Positions 53,550-64,000 are shown, counted from the first letter of the stretch. The stretch: DNA of 64,000 nt from Gigantopelta aegis (GCF_016097555.1 NC_054712.1:40925426-40989425), one strand, 5' to 3'. Program-made: numbers and translations. The notes: a model not told the origin generated them from the letters alone.

Positions 53550-53750
53550 TACAAACATTGGGTAAGGCTTTACTGCTATGATGGCAACAGTAAGTTAATC
53601 TTTGTCCAGTAATTGAGAAAATGGTGGATTTAATGCATGGAAAACTTATACAAACATTGGGTACGGCTTTACTGCTATGATGGCAACAGTAAGTTGACCT
53701 TTGTCAAGTAATTGAGAAAATGGTGGATTTAAGGCATGGAAAACTTGTCT
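53550..53750. repeat. 100-bp tandem duplication
   Basis: ACAAACATTGGGTAAGGCTT, TACTGCTATGATGGCAACAG to GGAAAACTT occurs twice in succession, almost identical, so recent. Confidence 0.85.
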
Positions 53751-54935
53751 GTTTTGGATGACCATTGTACGAACACTGGCAACTCATCATGCTGGTGTAT
53801 TCGGTGTTGTTTCGTAAAACTCTGATTTTAGTTGTAGTCCTGTGACTTGAACAGTAAACAGCTCTGTATTGTCTGATCCACAGTGCCAACACCAAGTTGA
53901 CAAAAACTGCCGTCATAGTTTTCTATCACTCTGTTTCTTGGTCTAAAGGTTTAGGAAATGTTCCTTCTTACTAGCTACTCTGATGAATCTTATTTCCATT
54001 GAGCTACAATACATATAATCAATACCCAGGCACGGTGGAGTAATAATTCTGAATTGAAAATATTATTGGTAGTAAATCATTGTAGAATGCAGGAAATTGC
54101 ATTTCAGGACATCTAGTTTTAAAAATTTGACGGGGAAGCATACTCCCCGAACCCCACTATAAACATTTCTTTGCGCCCTCGATCTCAGTCAGCGCCACCC
54201 CCCTCTTCATGTCTACTTGCTTCCACCGTGCCCAATACCTACAGGTTTTCATTAATGCCCATTTGTCAGCTACATAAAATCCACAATGGGATCACTGGAT
54301 CAACTTTAGATATAGAAGAAAGATTCTCTCGTCATGTTTTACCAGCCATGATCTCTGGTATGCTGAATGTGTGCAGACATCATATTTATAGATTTGTACA
54401 TAAACCAACTGTTACTAGTGAGCAAATAAACATTTTCTCATTACTACTATGTGCGTATATCATTATTCATTTGTTAATTCTCCGAAGGTTGGTTGGTTGG
54501 TTTGTTTGTTTGTTTTTCCTTCCATCTTGTAACAACGACATCTGTTTTCTCATGCATCTTTTATCTTAGAATTATTGTATCCATAACTCTCCATTGCAAA
54601 AAGAGTATAGGTTTATTAATGTTTTATGGTCATATCTACACGGCATTGCATAGCGGATGGAGGGTAGGTGGAGTTGCAGAGTAGAGAAATTTGTTTTCAG
54701 ATTTCTGCATAAGCATCAATCTTAGAGAATAAATACTTGGCAAGCATTTGACCCACGTGAAGGAACTGGGAAAAATAACAGCATTGAGAAGCAAACCCCT
54801 CAAAAGCAGACACCCCCGTGGCCAAGTAAAAGATCTGGGATTAAAGGATATCCTATTTAGAGAGATTCATTTCTCCACTAATATTTTAAAAGGGACGGTG
54901 AAACAGGTTTTAAGGGGATTCACGTTTGCTTAAAG
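53751..54935. other. Intergenic, no gene recognised
   Basis: The plus-strand frame at 54171-54569 is low-complexity with no known similarity. GACGGGGAAGCATACTCCCC at ~54130 looks like part of a dispersed repeat. Confidence 0.45.
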
Positions 54936-55317
54936 GGACATTCCTGAGTTTGCTGCATTGTAAGATGTTTCCGACTAATAAAATAGTTCTACGATTAAAC
55001 TTACATATTATATATATTTTCTGGTTTAGTTTATCAGTATCTGTATATTCAATGTGTTTCTGGTCGTCTTAATGTTTGTAAGAAGCCCAAACTGGAGTTT
55101 GTCTTCAAATAATTTCGTACGTACGAAAAAATAATATTTTAGGAAATAAAATGAAATTTAACCTAGGAAAAATATTAGAACGATGAGAAAACGTTTAATA
55201 TACAGCCAATAATATTTTATGAAGAAAAATATATTTGATATGTAATTACAATCGTTAAAAAGTCTCTGTTAGTCGATAACATCTTAAAAATGGCAGCAAA
55301 CTCAGGAATGTCCCTTT
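54936..55317. mobile_element. 382-bp MITE with ~39-bp TIRs and TTAA target
   Basis: The left end AAAGGGACATTCCTGAGTTT, GCTGC, TAAGATGTTT and the complement of the right end match over ~39 bp. TTAA at both borders suggests a piggyBac- or Kolobok-type transposase in trans. Non-coding. Confidence 0.85.
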
Positions 55318-55737
55318 AATGTCCGGTTTAGATTAGTTTCATTATATTAGAATAGTTTGCTCTGTTAAATGCTTATTCCCCAGCCATTGTGGGGGACATA
55401 ACCGCACGCGCGCGCACGCACACATACACCAATCTCCATATGAGCGTCACTATGAAGGGCCACTACAATATTACGAGTACAGTTCTGTTGTACATTAGTT
55501 GAGAAACATCTACAGCTACTTAGTCTAGTACTTTTGTCAGTGATTGTTTTCTTATGAAATATTTCATCGCACCCCATAAAGAGATGGCACTACTGTCCTT
55601 TAAGCTGAAAGTCACAAGCGGTGTGTTGGATTGTTAACTCTTATTTTCAATATCTGGTGTGCCTTGTTTGGTTTAGCACAGACTGACAGCGGGACCTCAT
55701 GCTCCTAAACAGATTCATTAAAAAAAAAAAAACGCCT

Positions 55738-56050
55738 GAGATATGGCTTGTCACGCCCAGATTAATACCGCGGAGGGCTGGAAAATCCCATGGGACTGGG
55801 TGTGTCCTATACTCTGTGGCTTGTCACACCCAGATTAATACCGCGGAGGGCTGGAAGATCCCATGGGACTGGGTGTGTCCTATACTCTGTGGCTTGTCGC
55901 ACCCAGATTAACACCGCGGGGGGCTGGAAGATCCCATGGGACTGGGTGTGTCCTATACTATGTGGCTTGTCGCACCCAGATTAACACCGCGGGGGGCTGG
56001 AAGATCCCGTGCGACTGGGGTATTACTGGAAGATCCCTTGCGACTGGTGG
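55738..56050. repeat. GC-richer minisatellite, 73-bp unit, 4-5 copies
   Basis: CACCCAGATTAATACCGCGG, AGGGCTGGAAGATCCCATGG, GACTGGGTGTGTCCTATACT repeated. The frames through it (55699-56174) are artefacts. Confidence 0.9.
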
Positions 56051-56117
56051 AGTCATGTACTCTGTGGCTTGGATCGACCAACGCGTTCTGTATGGTTCGG
56101 ATACAGCGAACAGGCAG

Positions 56118-56250
56118 GAAACATCTTACAATGCAGCAAACTCAGGAATGTCATCTGGGTATGAACAAAAATAAACATTCGCAAATTGTGAATCAGCAAA
56201 GCCGTTCTCACATAAGTTTGCGGGTGATTGTTTTTGTTCATACCCAGATG
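56118..56250. mobile_element. Nested MITEs
   Basis: The end of a TTAA-family MITE (ACATCTTACAATGCAGCAAA, CTCAGGAATGT) is followed directly by a 99-bp palindromic element with perfect 20-bp ends, CATCTGGGTATGAACAAAAA and its complement (56152-56250). Confidence 0.75.
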
Positions 56251-56593
56251 AATTTAAAAGAAATAACAGACAATACTTATAATTAAATTTTAGCTATACT
56301 TGCTAATAATAACACTAAAAGTTTCTTACTTTATTTCGAATTAGTGTTGGTCCATAAACAACGCTTAATAAGGCAACTTGCCCATATAAAATGATATTCT
56401 CCGACGACGTCATTTTCACGTACATCAAGAAATTAACAAACTCCCGTTGCATTGCCAATTTATCGGTGACCTTTTGACATTTTAACAGATGCGTCACGTT
56501 CAAGAATTTCCAACTGGTTGGCGCTGAACATTGTGCATCACGAGCATCCCCCAGTTCTTTTACTGGCTGGATGTTGGGTTGCATTGACTTTAT

Positions 56594-56899
56594 GGGGTGG
56601 GTCGTAGCCCAGTGGTGAAGTGCTCGCTAGATGTGCAGTCTAGGATCGATTCCCATCAGTGGGCTCATTTATTTATTTCTCGTTACAGCCAGTGCACCAC
56701 GACTGGTATATCAAAGGCCGTGGTATGTGGTATCCTGTCTGTGGGATGATGCATACAAAAGATCCCTTGCTACTAATGGGTAAAATGTAGAGGGTCTTTA
56801 AAACTATATGTCAGAATTACCAAATGTTTAACATCGAATAGTCGATGATTACTAAATCAATGTGCTCTAGTGGTGTCGTTAAACAAAACAAACTTTAAC
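56594..56899 (+). mobile_element. tRNA-derived SINE, variant tail
   Basis: Head GTAGCCCAGTGGTGAAGTGC, B box GGATCGATTCC, core GATCCCTTGCTACTAATGGG, then a different 3' end (CCAAATGTTTAACATCGAAT, GTGGTGTCGTTAAACAAAAC). It shows the shared core joined to yet another tail. Confidence 0.88.
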
Positions 56900-57248
56900 T
56901 GTGAATTAATGGATTCGCAGACAATTGAACCTCTGTAAGTTGGAAAAGTCGTGAATATTAAAACGAACATCGAGACAAAAGGCAAGAGCCGAGACACAAA
57001 CTGCCCACAAGCACTCCAGATGTAACGGCATTCTAATGACTGAGACCAATAATATGGTCCAAAGAACTGGTCTGTGTAAAACCAGGGGCGGACCTGGGGG
57101 GGGGGGGGGGGGGGGGGGGGTCGAATATGAACCAAGTGGACCCTTTTTCTATTTTGTTTTTGCACCACCAGAAAGTCCATATGTATCAACCTGTATGTTT
57201 TAGTCCGAAAGCGGACCATTTGCTTCAGCGGGGAGAGGGGTTCATCCG

Positions 57249-57281
<33 letters not shown>

Positions 57282-58019
57282 AGCCTACGCTCATGAAAAC
57301 TTCTATCACAGATGGTATTAGGCCTACCGTGCTGGGACGACTAGGGCCTGGTCATAAGCGTACGAGACGGAGGCATGGGAAGGGAGAGGGAGGGGCCGGG
57401 GCCAAAATTAGAGATAATCGGGCAAAATATGCTAACCTGAGACCTTTTCATCATTCTACCTGCAAAATTACTTGTATTCCATGTAAAAAAAAATGCGTAG
57501 TGCTTCGTTTGCAACACTATATATAGCCTAGTTGTTTGGTAGTAATGCTAATATGAAAAACTGTTGTTACTCGGATTCGGTCATGTTCGTCTAATTCGGG
57601 CAAAACCCAGCGTGCCCCTTACAAATGGGAGCCCGAACCCCTATTGGCCTGGTGATCACAGCCTCGCATGAGTACGGGCTCCCATTTTTCTAGACGGGGT
57701 GTAAGTGGAGCAGGCCTATTTTTGTCCGAATTAAATAAAAATGCCGGAATCTGGATAACCATGATTCATATTAGGACTAGTTCCGAACGGCTAAATAGTA
57801 TTGCAATCGAATCACTACTCATTTTCATAAGGATTACAACTAATATCGAGGGTAGAATGATGGAAATATATCGTGAACAGGTTTACGGCAAGCTCATTTT
57901 CCCCCAATATCTCTTATCTTATTTGCCCGAATTGTAGGATTTGCTCAAGCAGTTGACCCAACCCCCGCCTCTCTGGCTTTTACGCATCATCTTGTGAACT
58001 GGTAGCTAGGATGTTAAAT
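56900..58019. other. Intergenic with opposed G and C tracts
   Basis: Pure G run at ~57097-57120 (after GGGGCGGACCTGG) and pure C run at ~57250-57279 on the same strand, about 130 bp apart: a repeat whose two ends carry complementary homopolymers. No gene recognised. Confidence 0.55.
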
Positions 58020-58530
58020 ATACTAAGTACGTCGTGGCATCTTTACATAATTAACTCGATAAAACAAATTGTATATTAGACTTTGAGTTATCACACACGC
58101 AATCTTTATATAATTAACTCAAGAAGACAGAAATTGTATATTACATATTGATTTATCACACACGTAATCTTTACATTATAATTAACTCGAGAATAAAGAA
58201 AGTCTATATTACGTATTGAGTTATCACATACGTAATCTTTACATAATTAACTCGAGAATAAAGAAAGTCTATATTACGTATTGAGTTATCACACACGTAA
58301 TCTTTACATAAATTAACTCGAGAACACAAAAATTGTATATTACATATGGAGTTATCACACAGTAATCTTTACACAATTAACTTGAGAATACAGATATTGT
58401 ATATTTCATATTGAGTTATCACACATGTAATGTTTACACAGTTAACTCGAGAATAGAGAAATTGTATATGGCATATTGAGTTATCACACACGTAATCTTT
58501 ACACAATTAACTCGAGAATATAAAAGGTAT
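58020..58530. repeat. Minisatellite, ~65-bp unit, 8 copies
   Basis: TAATCTTTACATAATTAACT, CGAGAATAAAGAAAGTCTAT, ATTACGTATTGAGTTATCAC repeated. Intergenic. Confidence 0.9.
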
Positions 58531-58794
58531 AAAAACTGAAAAACTATAAACTGCGATACTTGGCCTTCGTGCTAAACGTGTCGGTCCCTTTGTAAAAATT
58601 TGCCAATGAATGTGTTTTTTTCTGTTAGGAAATTAAATTAGTTGTTTTTAGACATGTTAAAGGTACTCAGTAGGCAACTAACGTTTCAGAACAAAACTTA
58701 CAATATCATTTAGACATTATGCAAATTAGAGAGTTGCTTTAACATGTCTCTGACTGATACGAGAATATCCAGGTCCCACGCCTACATTCCTAGT

Positions 58795-58930
58795 GTCACG
58801 AAATTGGAAAACAAGGAATTCCTATAACCAAGAAACTGGAAAACGTGGAATTCCTATAATCAAGAAACTGGAAAACGTAGAATTCCTATTGTCACGAAAC
58901 TGGAAAACGTGGAATTTCTAGTATCACGAA
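58795..58930. repeat. 34-bp tandem repeat, 4 copies
   Basis: CACGAAACTGGAAAACGTGG, AATTCCTAT repeated four times. The rest of 58531-59427 shows no gene. Confidence 0.85.
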
Positions 58931-59427
58931 GCTTCAGTCTCCGATAATATTTAACAATGAACAATTTAAAATTGACTATTTAATTTCTTGAACAGTTATC
59001 GGTTGTTTTCCTGTAAGGCGCCAATCTTGGATCTTTGCTTGCACTCTAGTCCACTCTCCAGTGTTCTAACCCGGGGTTAGGTATAATTCAGTGGTGTATG
59101 GTGGCCTACAACATTGACCAGAGGTATGGGTGTTCGTGGAATCATCATCAGTGGATCTCTCGTGGATTTAAGCTTCCCAGCCAATACTGCACACCTGTAC
59201 TTCAAAGACTGAGGTATGTGCTGTCTATGGGGACATTTGAAAAAAATAAATACCTTGCTGCAATTCGGCAGGAGTAGCCTATGTGGCAAAACTGGGTTTC
59301 TGCTCATCCCTCTAGACCAAGTCTCGAAATTACCATAATATGTAACTTTGTAAGGCATCAATGAGCCGTAGTTTAAAATGGACTTTCGTTTTCTTTATAT
59401 TTGACCTTAGACCAGCCTCTGTAGTAC

Positions 59428-60417
59428 TCATGAATACGTAGGCTCTGTCCTGTTACAACGACAAAATTTAGCAAAGAATATTTGTCTAAAATTCTTGCCA
59501 AGAAAGCAGTAGAAGACAAAGTTTGTTGAGAAGTTCACATCAATAAGAGTGTTACAGACGCGATGTACAATTTCTCGATTGTTATGAAAGATATTCCAGT
59601 CAATTTCATCCATGATGTAAACCACACCAGGAAACGTACAACAGACAAGAAAACAAAACGTAATTCCTAGTGTGACGCCGATCCATACGTCACCATCATG
59701 GCCGTGTATTCCGGTTCCGGTAACAGCATTCTGATTTCTGCGAGATAATATTTGAAGGATGCGGACATTAAAAACGAGAAATATGAAATAGGGTACTATC
59801 AACAAAAGTATTGCAACACTAAGTAAGCAATACATTGATTTGTAATGTCCATATACTGATCTGTAACAGTTAACAGACATATACGTAGAGTTACCGACCG
59901 TCACAACAAATATTTTCATTGATCTCAGCGACCCAAATCCTAGGGATGTCAAAAATATTATTAGTATGATTTTCCAACTGACGGAAACTGTGCACAGCGC
60001 ATGCGCCTTTAGTGGATAGGCCACGGCAACGTATCTCTCTACGGTGACGGCCACTGTAGTATATACGGAACAGGCTCCCATCGTGACGCGGATAGTGACA
60101 ATTACAGACTCTGAAATGGTCGAATCTGACGTCACCACGTCGTCAACGTCATTATATAAGCTTGTAACAAGGAACAGACAATTAAACAACGACATCATCG
60201 TCAGATAGAGAGACGTCGACGATCTCAGAGTGCGCTCTGCCAATACCACGACCGATAAAACATGGCCGACAATTCCAAAAACTTGAACCACAACATGGAT
60301 CCACAACAGAATCGTTTTTAGCTTCTCAACGTTATTCGACGAAGTGGCTGGCTCGGTGGAAGACACGGCACTGAGAGACATCAACAGAAAGGTTATTTGG
60401 CCGAGGAACCCCGCCAT
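59428..60417 (-). CDS. Class A GPCR, FMRFamide-receptor-like (GPCR-1)
   Basis: Intronless, 329 residues from the ATG at 60417. I prefer this start because it gives a signal peptide (MAGFLGQITFLLMSLSAVSS); the frame is open further upstream but only with a GTG. Seven hydrophobic segments; TM1 ~35-59, the DRY-type motif is ERY at 127-129, TM6 has CCTFPGVVY in place of CWxP, TM7 has NFSTNFVFYCFLGKNFRQIF in place of NPxxY. The TM2 acidic residue is Asn (SLFNCLF), and the residue 25 before the ERY Arg is not Cys, so the usual TM3-ECL2 disulfide may be missing. Such peptide-receptor-like families are expanded in lophotrochozoans. Ligand unknown. Paralogue at 62784-63671; a 65-bp repeat array lies directly upstream. 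Confidence 0.9.
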   Translation of the reverse strand: MAGFLGQITFLLMSLSAVSSTEPATSSNNVEKLKTILLWIHVVVQVFGIVGHVLSVVVLAERTLRSSTSLYLTMMSLFNCLFLVTSLYNDVDDVVTSDSTISESVIVTIRVTMGACSVYTTVAVTVERYVAVAYPLKAHALCTVSVSWKIILIIFLTSLGFGSLRSMKIFVVTVGNSTYMSVNCYRSVYGHYKSMYCLLSVAILLLIVPYFIFLVFNVRILQILSRRNQNAVTGTGIHGHDGDVWIGVTLGITFCFLVCCTFPGVVYIMDEIDWNIFHNNREIVHRVCNTLIDVNFSTNFVFYCFLGKNFRQIFFAKFCRCNRTEPTYS

Positions 60418-60469
60418 CGTGTTCTCCTTTCCAAGGTGTAACCACACACATACACTGGCGGCAAACAGC

Positions 60470-61330
60470 GTTGAGAAATACTAGATTTCTTGTAGGCAAA
60501 GTGCCACCTAAGTCAAACAGTAATGTGCAGCGGCGTTGTAAAATACCGGATTCCTTGTTAGCAAGGCGCCACCAAAGTCAAACAGTAATTTGCTGCAGCG
60601 TTGTGAAATACCGGATTCCTTGTTAGCAAGGTGTCACCAAAGTCAAACAGTAACGTGCTGTAGCGTTGCGAAATACCGGATTCCTTGTTAGCAAGGTGTC
60701 ACCAAAGTAAAACAGTAATGTGCAGCAGCGTTGTGAAATACCGGATTCCTTGTTAGCAAGGTGCCACCAAAGTCAAACAGTAATGTGCTGCAGCGTTGTG
60801 AAATACCGGATTCCTTGTTAGCAAGGTGTCACCAAAGTCAAACAGTAATGTGCTGCAGCGTTGCGAAATACCGGATTCCTTGTTAGCAAGGTGTCACCAA
60901 AGTCAAACAGTAACGTGCTGTAGCGTTGCGAAATACCGGATTCCTTGTTAGCAAGGTGTCACCAAAGTCAAACAGTAATGTGCAGCAGCGTTGTGAAATA
61001 CCGGATTCCTTGTTAGCAAGGTGTCACCAAAGTCAAACAGTAATGTGCATCAGCGTTGTGAAATACCGGATTCCGTTTTGGCAAGGTGTCACCAAAGTCA
61101 AACAGTAATGTGTTGCAGTATTGCGAAATACATGATTCCTTGTAGGGAAGGTGTCACCAAAGTCTAACAGTAATGTGCTGCAGCGTTGTGAAATACCGGA
61201 TTCCTTGTTGGCGAGGTGTCACCAAAGTCAAACAGTAATGTGCAGCAGCGTTGTGAAATACCGGATTCCTTGTTGGCGAGGTGTCACCAAAGTCAAACAG
61301 TAATATGCTGCAGTATTGCGAAATACAGGA
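60470..61330. repeat. 65-bp minisatellite upstream of GPCR-1, ~13 copies
   Basis: Unit GTTGTGAAATACCGGATTCC, TTGTTAGCAAGGTGTCACCA, AAGTCAAACAGTAATGTGCT. Each unit contains the near-palindrome CCTTGTTAGCAAGG. It begins ~50 bp upstream of the GPCR-1 start, i.e. in its 5' UTR/promoter. One or two diverged copies occur upstream of GPCR-2 at ~63735-63830. Confidence 0.92.
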
Positions 61331-62783
61331 GCATTGAGAAACGTAGTCGTTGAGACAGGAACAGATACTCCATGGTCTAAGGGACTCTTCAACTCACATG
61401 TTAAAACTTGAAACTGGCGTCCTTTTGATGACCAGTCGTACCGAGTTAATTAAAAAGTTCGTTTTTGTTTTCTTGTAAATTCACGCAGCAACACAAATTA
61501 AAACAATACCGTAACAAGTTATCCATAGCCATATATTTGTAAAAGACAAAGTCCACAGAATAATTATATCAAGTCATGGCATGATTATTTGAAATATGTC
61601 CAGAATGTTATCGGGTTGTCGATGTTTCCAGTACGTTTAAACATCAGTCAGGTTGGTGATCCTTTTAAAATAAGCGTAATAATAAAATAAAAAAAATGGT
61701 TTTACCAATCGCTTTTCTTCAAAGAAAATGGAAACTATATTAATCAAATGTGTCAGTTATATTATAATTTGTTGTTTTCTTGCGGATATAACAACGAATC
61801 GACAATGTACGTATTCATATGTTTCATAAATACTTGGAAACGTTTTGTGGTGAATATCTTGAATTTCCACTGTAGTCATTTAGCAGTTGAAAACGTCAAA
61901 AATCAATGAATATCTAACTCTCTCTCTCTCTCTCCTATATGCATTGTTGACATGATCATGATCTAACGTTTTAAGACATGCGCACATGTAATGTCCGTCC
62001 GCCTCTCTCTCCTATATGTATTGTTGACATGATCATGATCTAACGTTTTAAGACATGCGCATATGTAGTGTCCGTCCAGGAACCGCAAACAAGGCTATAG
62101 ACATGGCTTCTATGGACTACTAACAGACGTACAGGGCTATACTAGAATCGGTTTCTTTTATCACTTTGACCCATTTGCACGAAATCTGGACAACATGCAC
62201 AACCGGAATTCACCAGTGACGCTTGACCGATGTTGCGAAGCGACTGAATCAATCAGAGTTTCGCATGAGAGGAATAAGACGTTATGTCAAACACTGGCAA
62301 ACAATTACTGTCTGTTAACGTGATGCACACACGCCGCGCTGGTAAGAAGATCTACCATTGTTATACTGTCGGGCTGTCAGAACGGTGTCTGTCGGATGTT
62401 TGTTCCACACTAGTTCGGAACGCCATCACGCTATTTGACCGTTATCGTTCTGTTGCCCTCTGTAACTGATGATCCAAACACAAGCTGCAGTAATTAGACG
62501 CCGTGTGTTTGCTTGTATTATTAAAACAATTACTAGTTAACTGCATGTCATGGGTTTAAGCGAAGAAATATCATATGCCATATTGGTGATGGCGGTGATA
62601 TATTTCATCTATAATTTAATTAGACACATCAAACGAGCGATTTAATACGCCCACAGTTGGTCTGCGATTGCTATAAATTCAGGGATTAGTAGATAAAGAA
62701 AAATGAAAAGTCATAAATGTTATTAAAATGTTTTTGCGAAAAACTACATCGTTCTTTGCAATCACTACAAGTCATCAGAATTC
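61331..62783. other. Intergenic between the two GPCR genes
   Basis: Contains a 78-bp tandem duplication at ~61925-62090 (TATTGTTGACATGATCATGA, TCTAACGTTTTAAGACATGC twice) containing the dyad CATGATCATG. The 61-codon frame at 62284-62469 is unrecognised. Confidence 0.6.
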
Positions 62784-63671
62784 CTACAATATTCTTTTGC
62801 AACTGCAAAATTTAGCTAGAAATATTTGTCGAAAATTCTTGCCAAGAAAGCAGTAAAACACAAAATTGGTTGAGAAATTGACAATAATCAGAGTACTGCA
62901 TATGCTGTATAAAATGTCATGATTGTTGTCAAAAATATCCCTGTTTATTTCACCTATGATGTAGACCACTCCAGGAAACGTACAACAGACGAGGAAACAA
63001 AAGGTAATTCCTAGTGTGACGCCAATCCATACGTCACCATCATGGCCGCGTATTCCAGTTCCGGTGACAACATTCTGATTTCTGCGAGATAATATTTGAA
63101 GGATGCGGACATTGAAGGTGAGAAATATGAAATAAGGTAGTATTAACACGACTACTACACCACTCAGTAGACAATACAATACTTTGTCTTGTACTTCTGA
63201 GGGGCTGTGGCAATTAACACTAATATCAGTAGAGTTATCGGCCGTTACAACAAACATTTTCATTGACCTTAGGGACCCAAATCCTATCGAAGTCAAAACT
63301 ATCATAAGTATGATTTTCCAACTTACGGAAACTGTGCATAGCGCATGCGCCTTCAATGGATAGGCCACAGCAACGTATCTTTCTATGGTGACGGCGACAG
63401 TTGTGTAAATAGAACAAATTCCAATTGTAGAAAGTATGGTGATCATTACAGACTTGGGAACTGTCAAATCTGACGACTCCACGCCATCGAGGTCGCGGTA
63501 TAGGCTGAGAACGAGGAAGAGACAATTAAACAACGACATCATCGTCAGATACAGAGACGTCGACGATCTCAGAGTGCGCTCTGCCAGAACCATGACCGAT
63601 AAAACATGGCCGACCACTCCGAAAACCTGTAGCACGACGTGGATCCACAAGAGAATGTCCTTTAACTCCAT
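62784..63671 (-). CDS. Class A GPCR, FMRFamide-receptor-like (GPCR-2)
   Basis: Intronless, 295 residues; strongly similar to GPCR-1 from TM1 onwards (e.g. VMVLAERTLRSSTSLYLTMM, VTIERYVAVAYPLKAHALCT, IGVTLGITFCFLVCCTFPGV) with the same Asn in TM2 and the same degenerate NPxxY. It lacks the signal peptide: in the region matching GPCR-1 residues 26-30, an in-frame stop immediately precedes the ATG used here. It may therefore use this internal start, or a 5' exon could supply the N-terminus. Same strand as GPCR-1, tandem duplicate. Confidence 0.88.
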   Translation of the reverse strand: MELKDILLWIHVVLQVFGVVGHVLSVMVLAERTLRSSTSLYLTMMSLFNCLFLVLSLYRDLDGVESSDLTVPKSVMITILSTIGICSIYTTVAVTIERYVAVAYPLKAHALCTVSVSWKIILMIVLTSIGFGSLRSMKMFVVTADNSTDISVNCHSPSEVQDKVLYCLLSGVVVVLILPYFIFLTFNVRILQILSRRNQNVVTGTGIRGHDGDVWIGVTLGITFCFLVCCTFPGVVYIIGEINRDIFDNNHDILYSICSTLIIVNFSTNFVFYCFLGKNFRQIFLAKFCSCKRIL

Positions 63672-64000
63672 TTAGTTATTCGATGAACTGGCTGATTGTC
63701 TTGTAGACATCTTATTACAGTAGAACATCAGGGTGATGAACGGTGTTACGAAACTCGGTATTCCGTGTAGACAAGATGTTATCTCAGTAGAGGGCAGCGG
63801 TATTGTGAAATAAAACTATATTCAGAAGAGTAGGCGTTGAGATAAAAACTGTTTAAAAGAACTGTGAACGTCCCTTGATTACCAGTGACCTTGATTTATT
63901 TGTAAACATCGGGATTCCGCCGCGTATCCCCATACAGCATAGCTAATCTAGAACAGTACACCCGTAAAAGAATACTCATAGCAGTGTCTCTGTATCCAAA
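63672..64000. other. 5' flank of GPCR-2
   Basis: Homologous to the flank of GPCR-1: CTTGTAGACATCTTATTACA, then diverged 65-bp-type units (TACGAAACTCGGTATTCCGT; GGTATTGTGAAATAAAAC) and GTAGGCGTTGAGA, which matches 61342 onward. No other gene. Confidence 0.7.

Noticed and set aside
54171-54569. 132-codon plus-strand frame
   Set aside because: Low-complexity composition, no conserved motif, and it begins in what looks like a dispersed repeat.
62284-62469. 61-codon plus-strand frame between the GPCR genes
   Set aside because: Short, no similarity, no splice context.

Overview
The window is eukaryotic and almost certainly molluscan, probably gastropod. It has long AT-rich introns with GT-AG junctions and many copies of a tRNA-derived SINE whose tail reads like those I know from marine gastropods. 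It also carries many MITEs, non-LTR retrotransposon fragments and a great deal of minisatellite DNA. I saw no bacterial operon structure, no CRISPR array, and no LTR or other virus-like element.

Three host loci can be supported. (1) FANCA, the Fanconi anaemia core-complex subunit, lies on the minus strand from 41958 leftwards and runs off the window at base 1. I found 20 exons, in phase with one another, encoding about 790 codons that align with human FANCA from its N-terminus to roughly residue 780 (human sequence recalled from memory). One short exon, numbered 18 here, was not found. (2) NDUFB9, the LYR-motif accessory subunit of mitochondrial complex I, lies on the plus strand in four exons (42141-52400). 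Its start codon is 182 bp from that of FANCA, so the two genes are head to head on one short divergent promoter. (3) Two tandem, intronless, rhodopsin-like GPCR genes (FMRFamide-receptor-like) lie on the minus strand at 59.4-60.4 and 62.8-63.7 kb.

Layout: 0.7-42.0 kb is FANCA. Its introns hold SINEs, LINE fragments, a decayed DNA transposon of unidentified class (20.5-23.1 kb), a TIR element (13.9-15.7 kb), a 3.65-kb array of 43-bp units and a 2.8-kb array of 36-bp units. 42.1-52.4 kb is NDUFB9; its first intron holds a palindrome with arms of about 750 bp, one arm split by a Tc1/mariner element. 52.4-59.4 kb is intergenic with MITEs and short arrays. 59.4-64 kb is the GPCR pair.

The main discovery is a recurring structure in two unrelated genes. 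Many of the tandem repeats are not random intronic satellites. Their unit is a copy of an exon-intron junction: the last 25-60 nt of an exon plus its 5' splice site, or the 3' splice site plus the first 14-30 nt of an exon. I count eleven boundaries treated this way: FANCA exon 2, 4, 5, 7, 16 and 20 acceptors, FANCA exon 6, 12, 14 and 21 donors, and the NDUFB9 exon 2 donor. They range from single duplications to more than 40 copies, and most copies keep the GT or AG. The result is introns that open or close with long ladders of near-identical splice sites.
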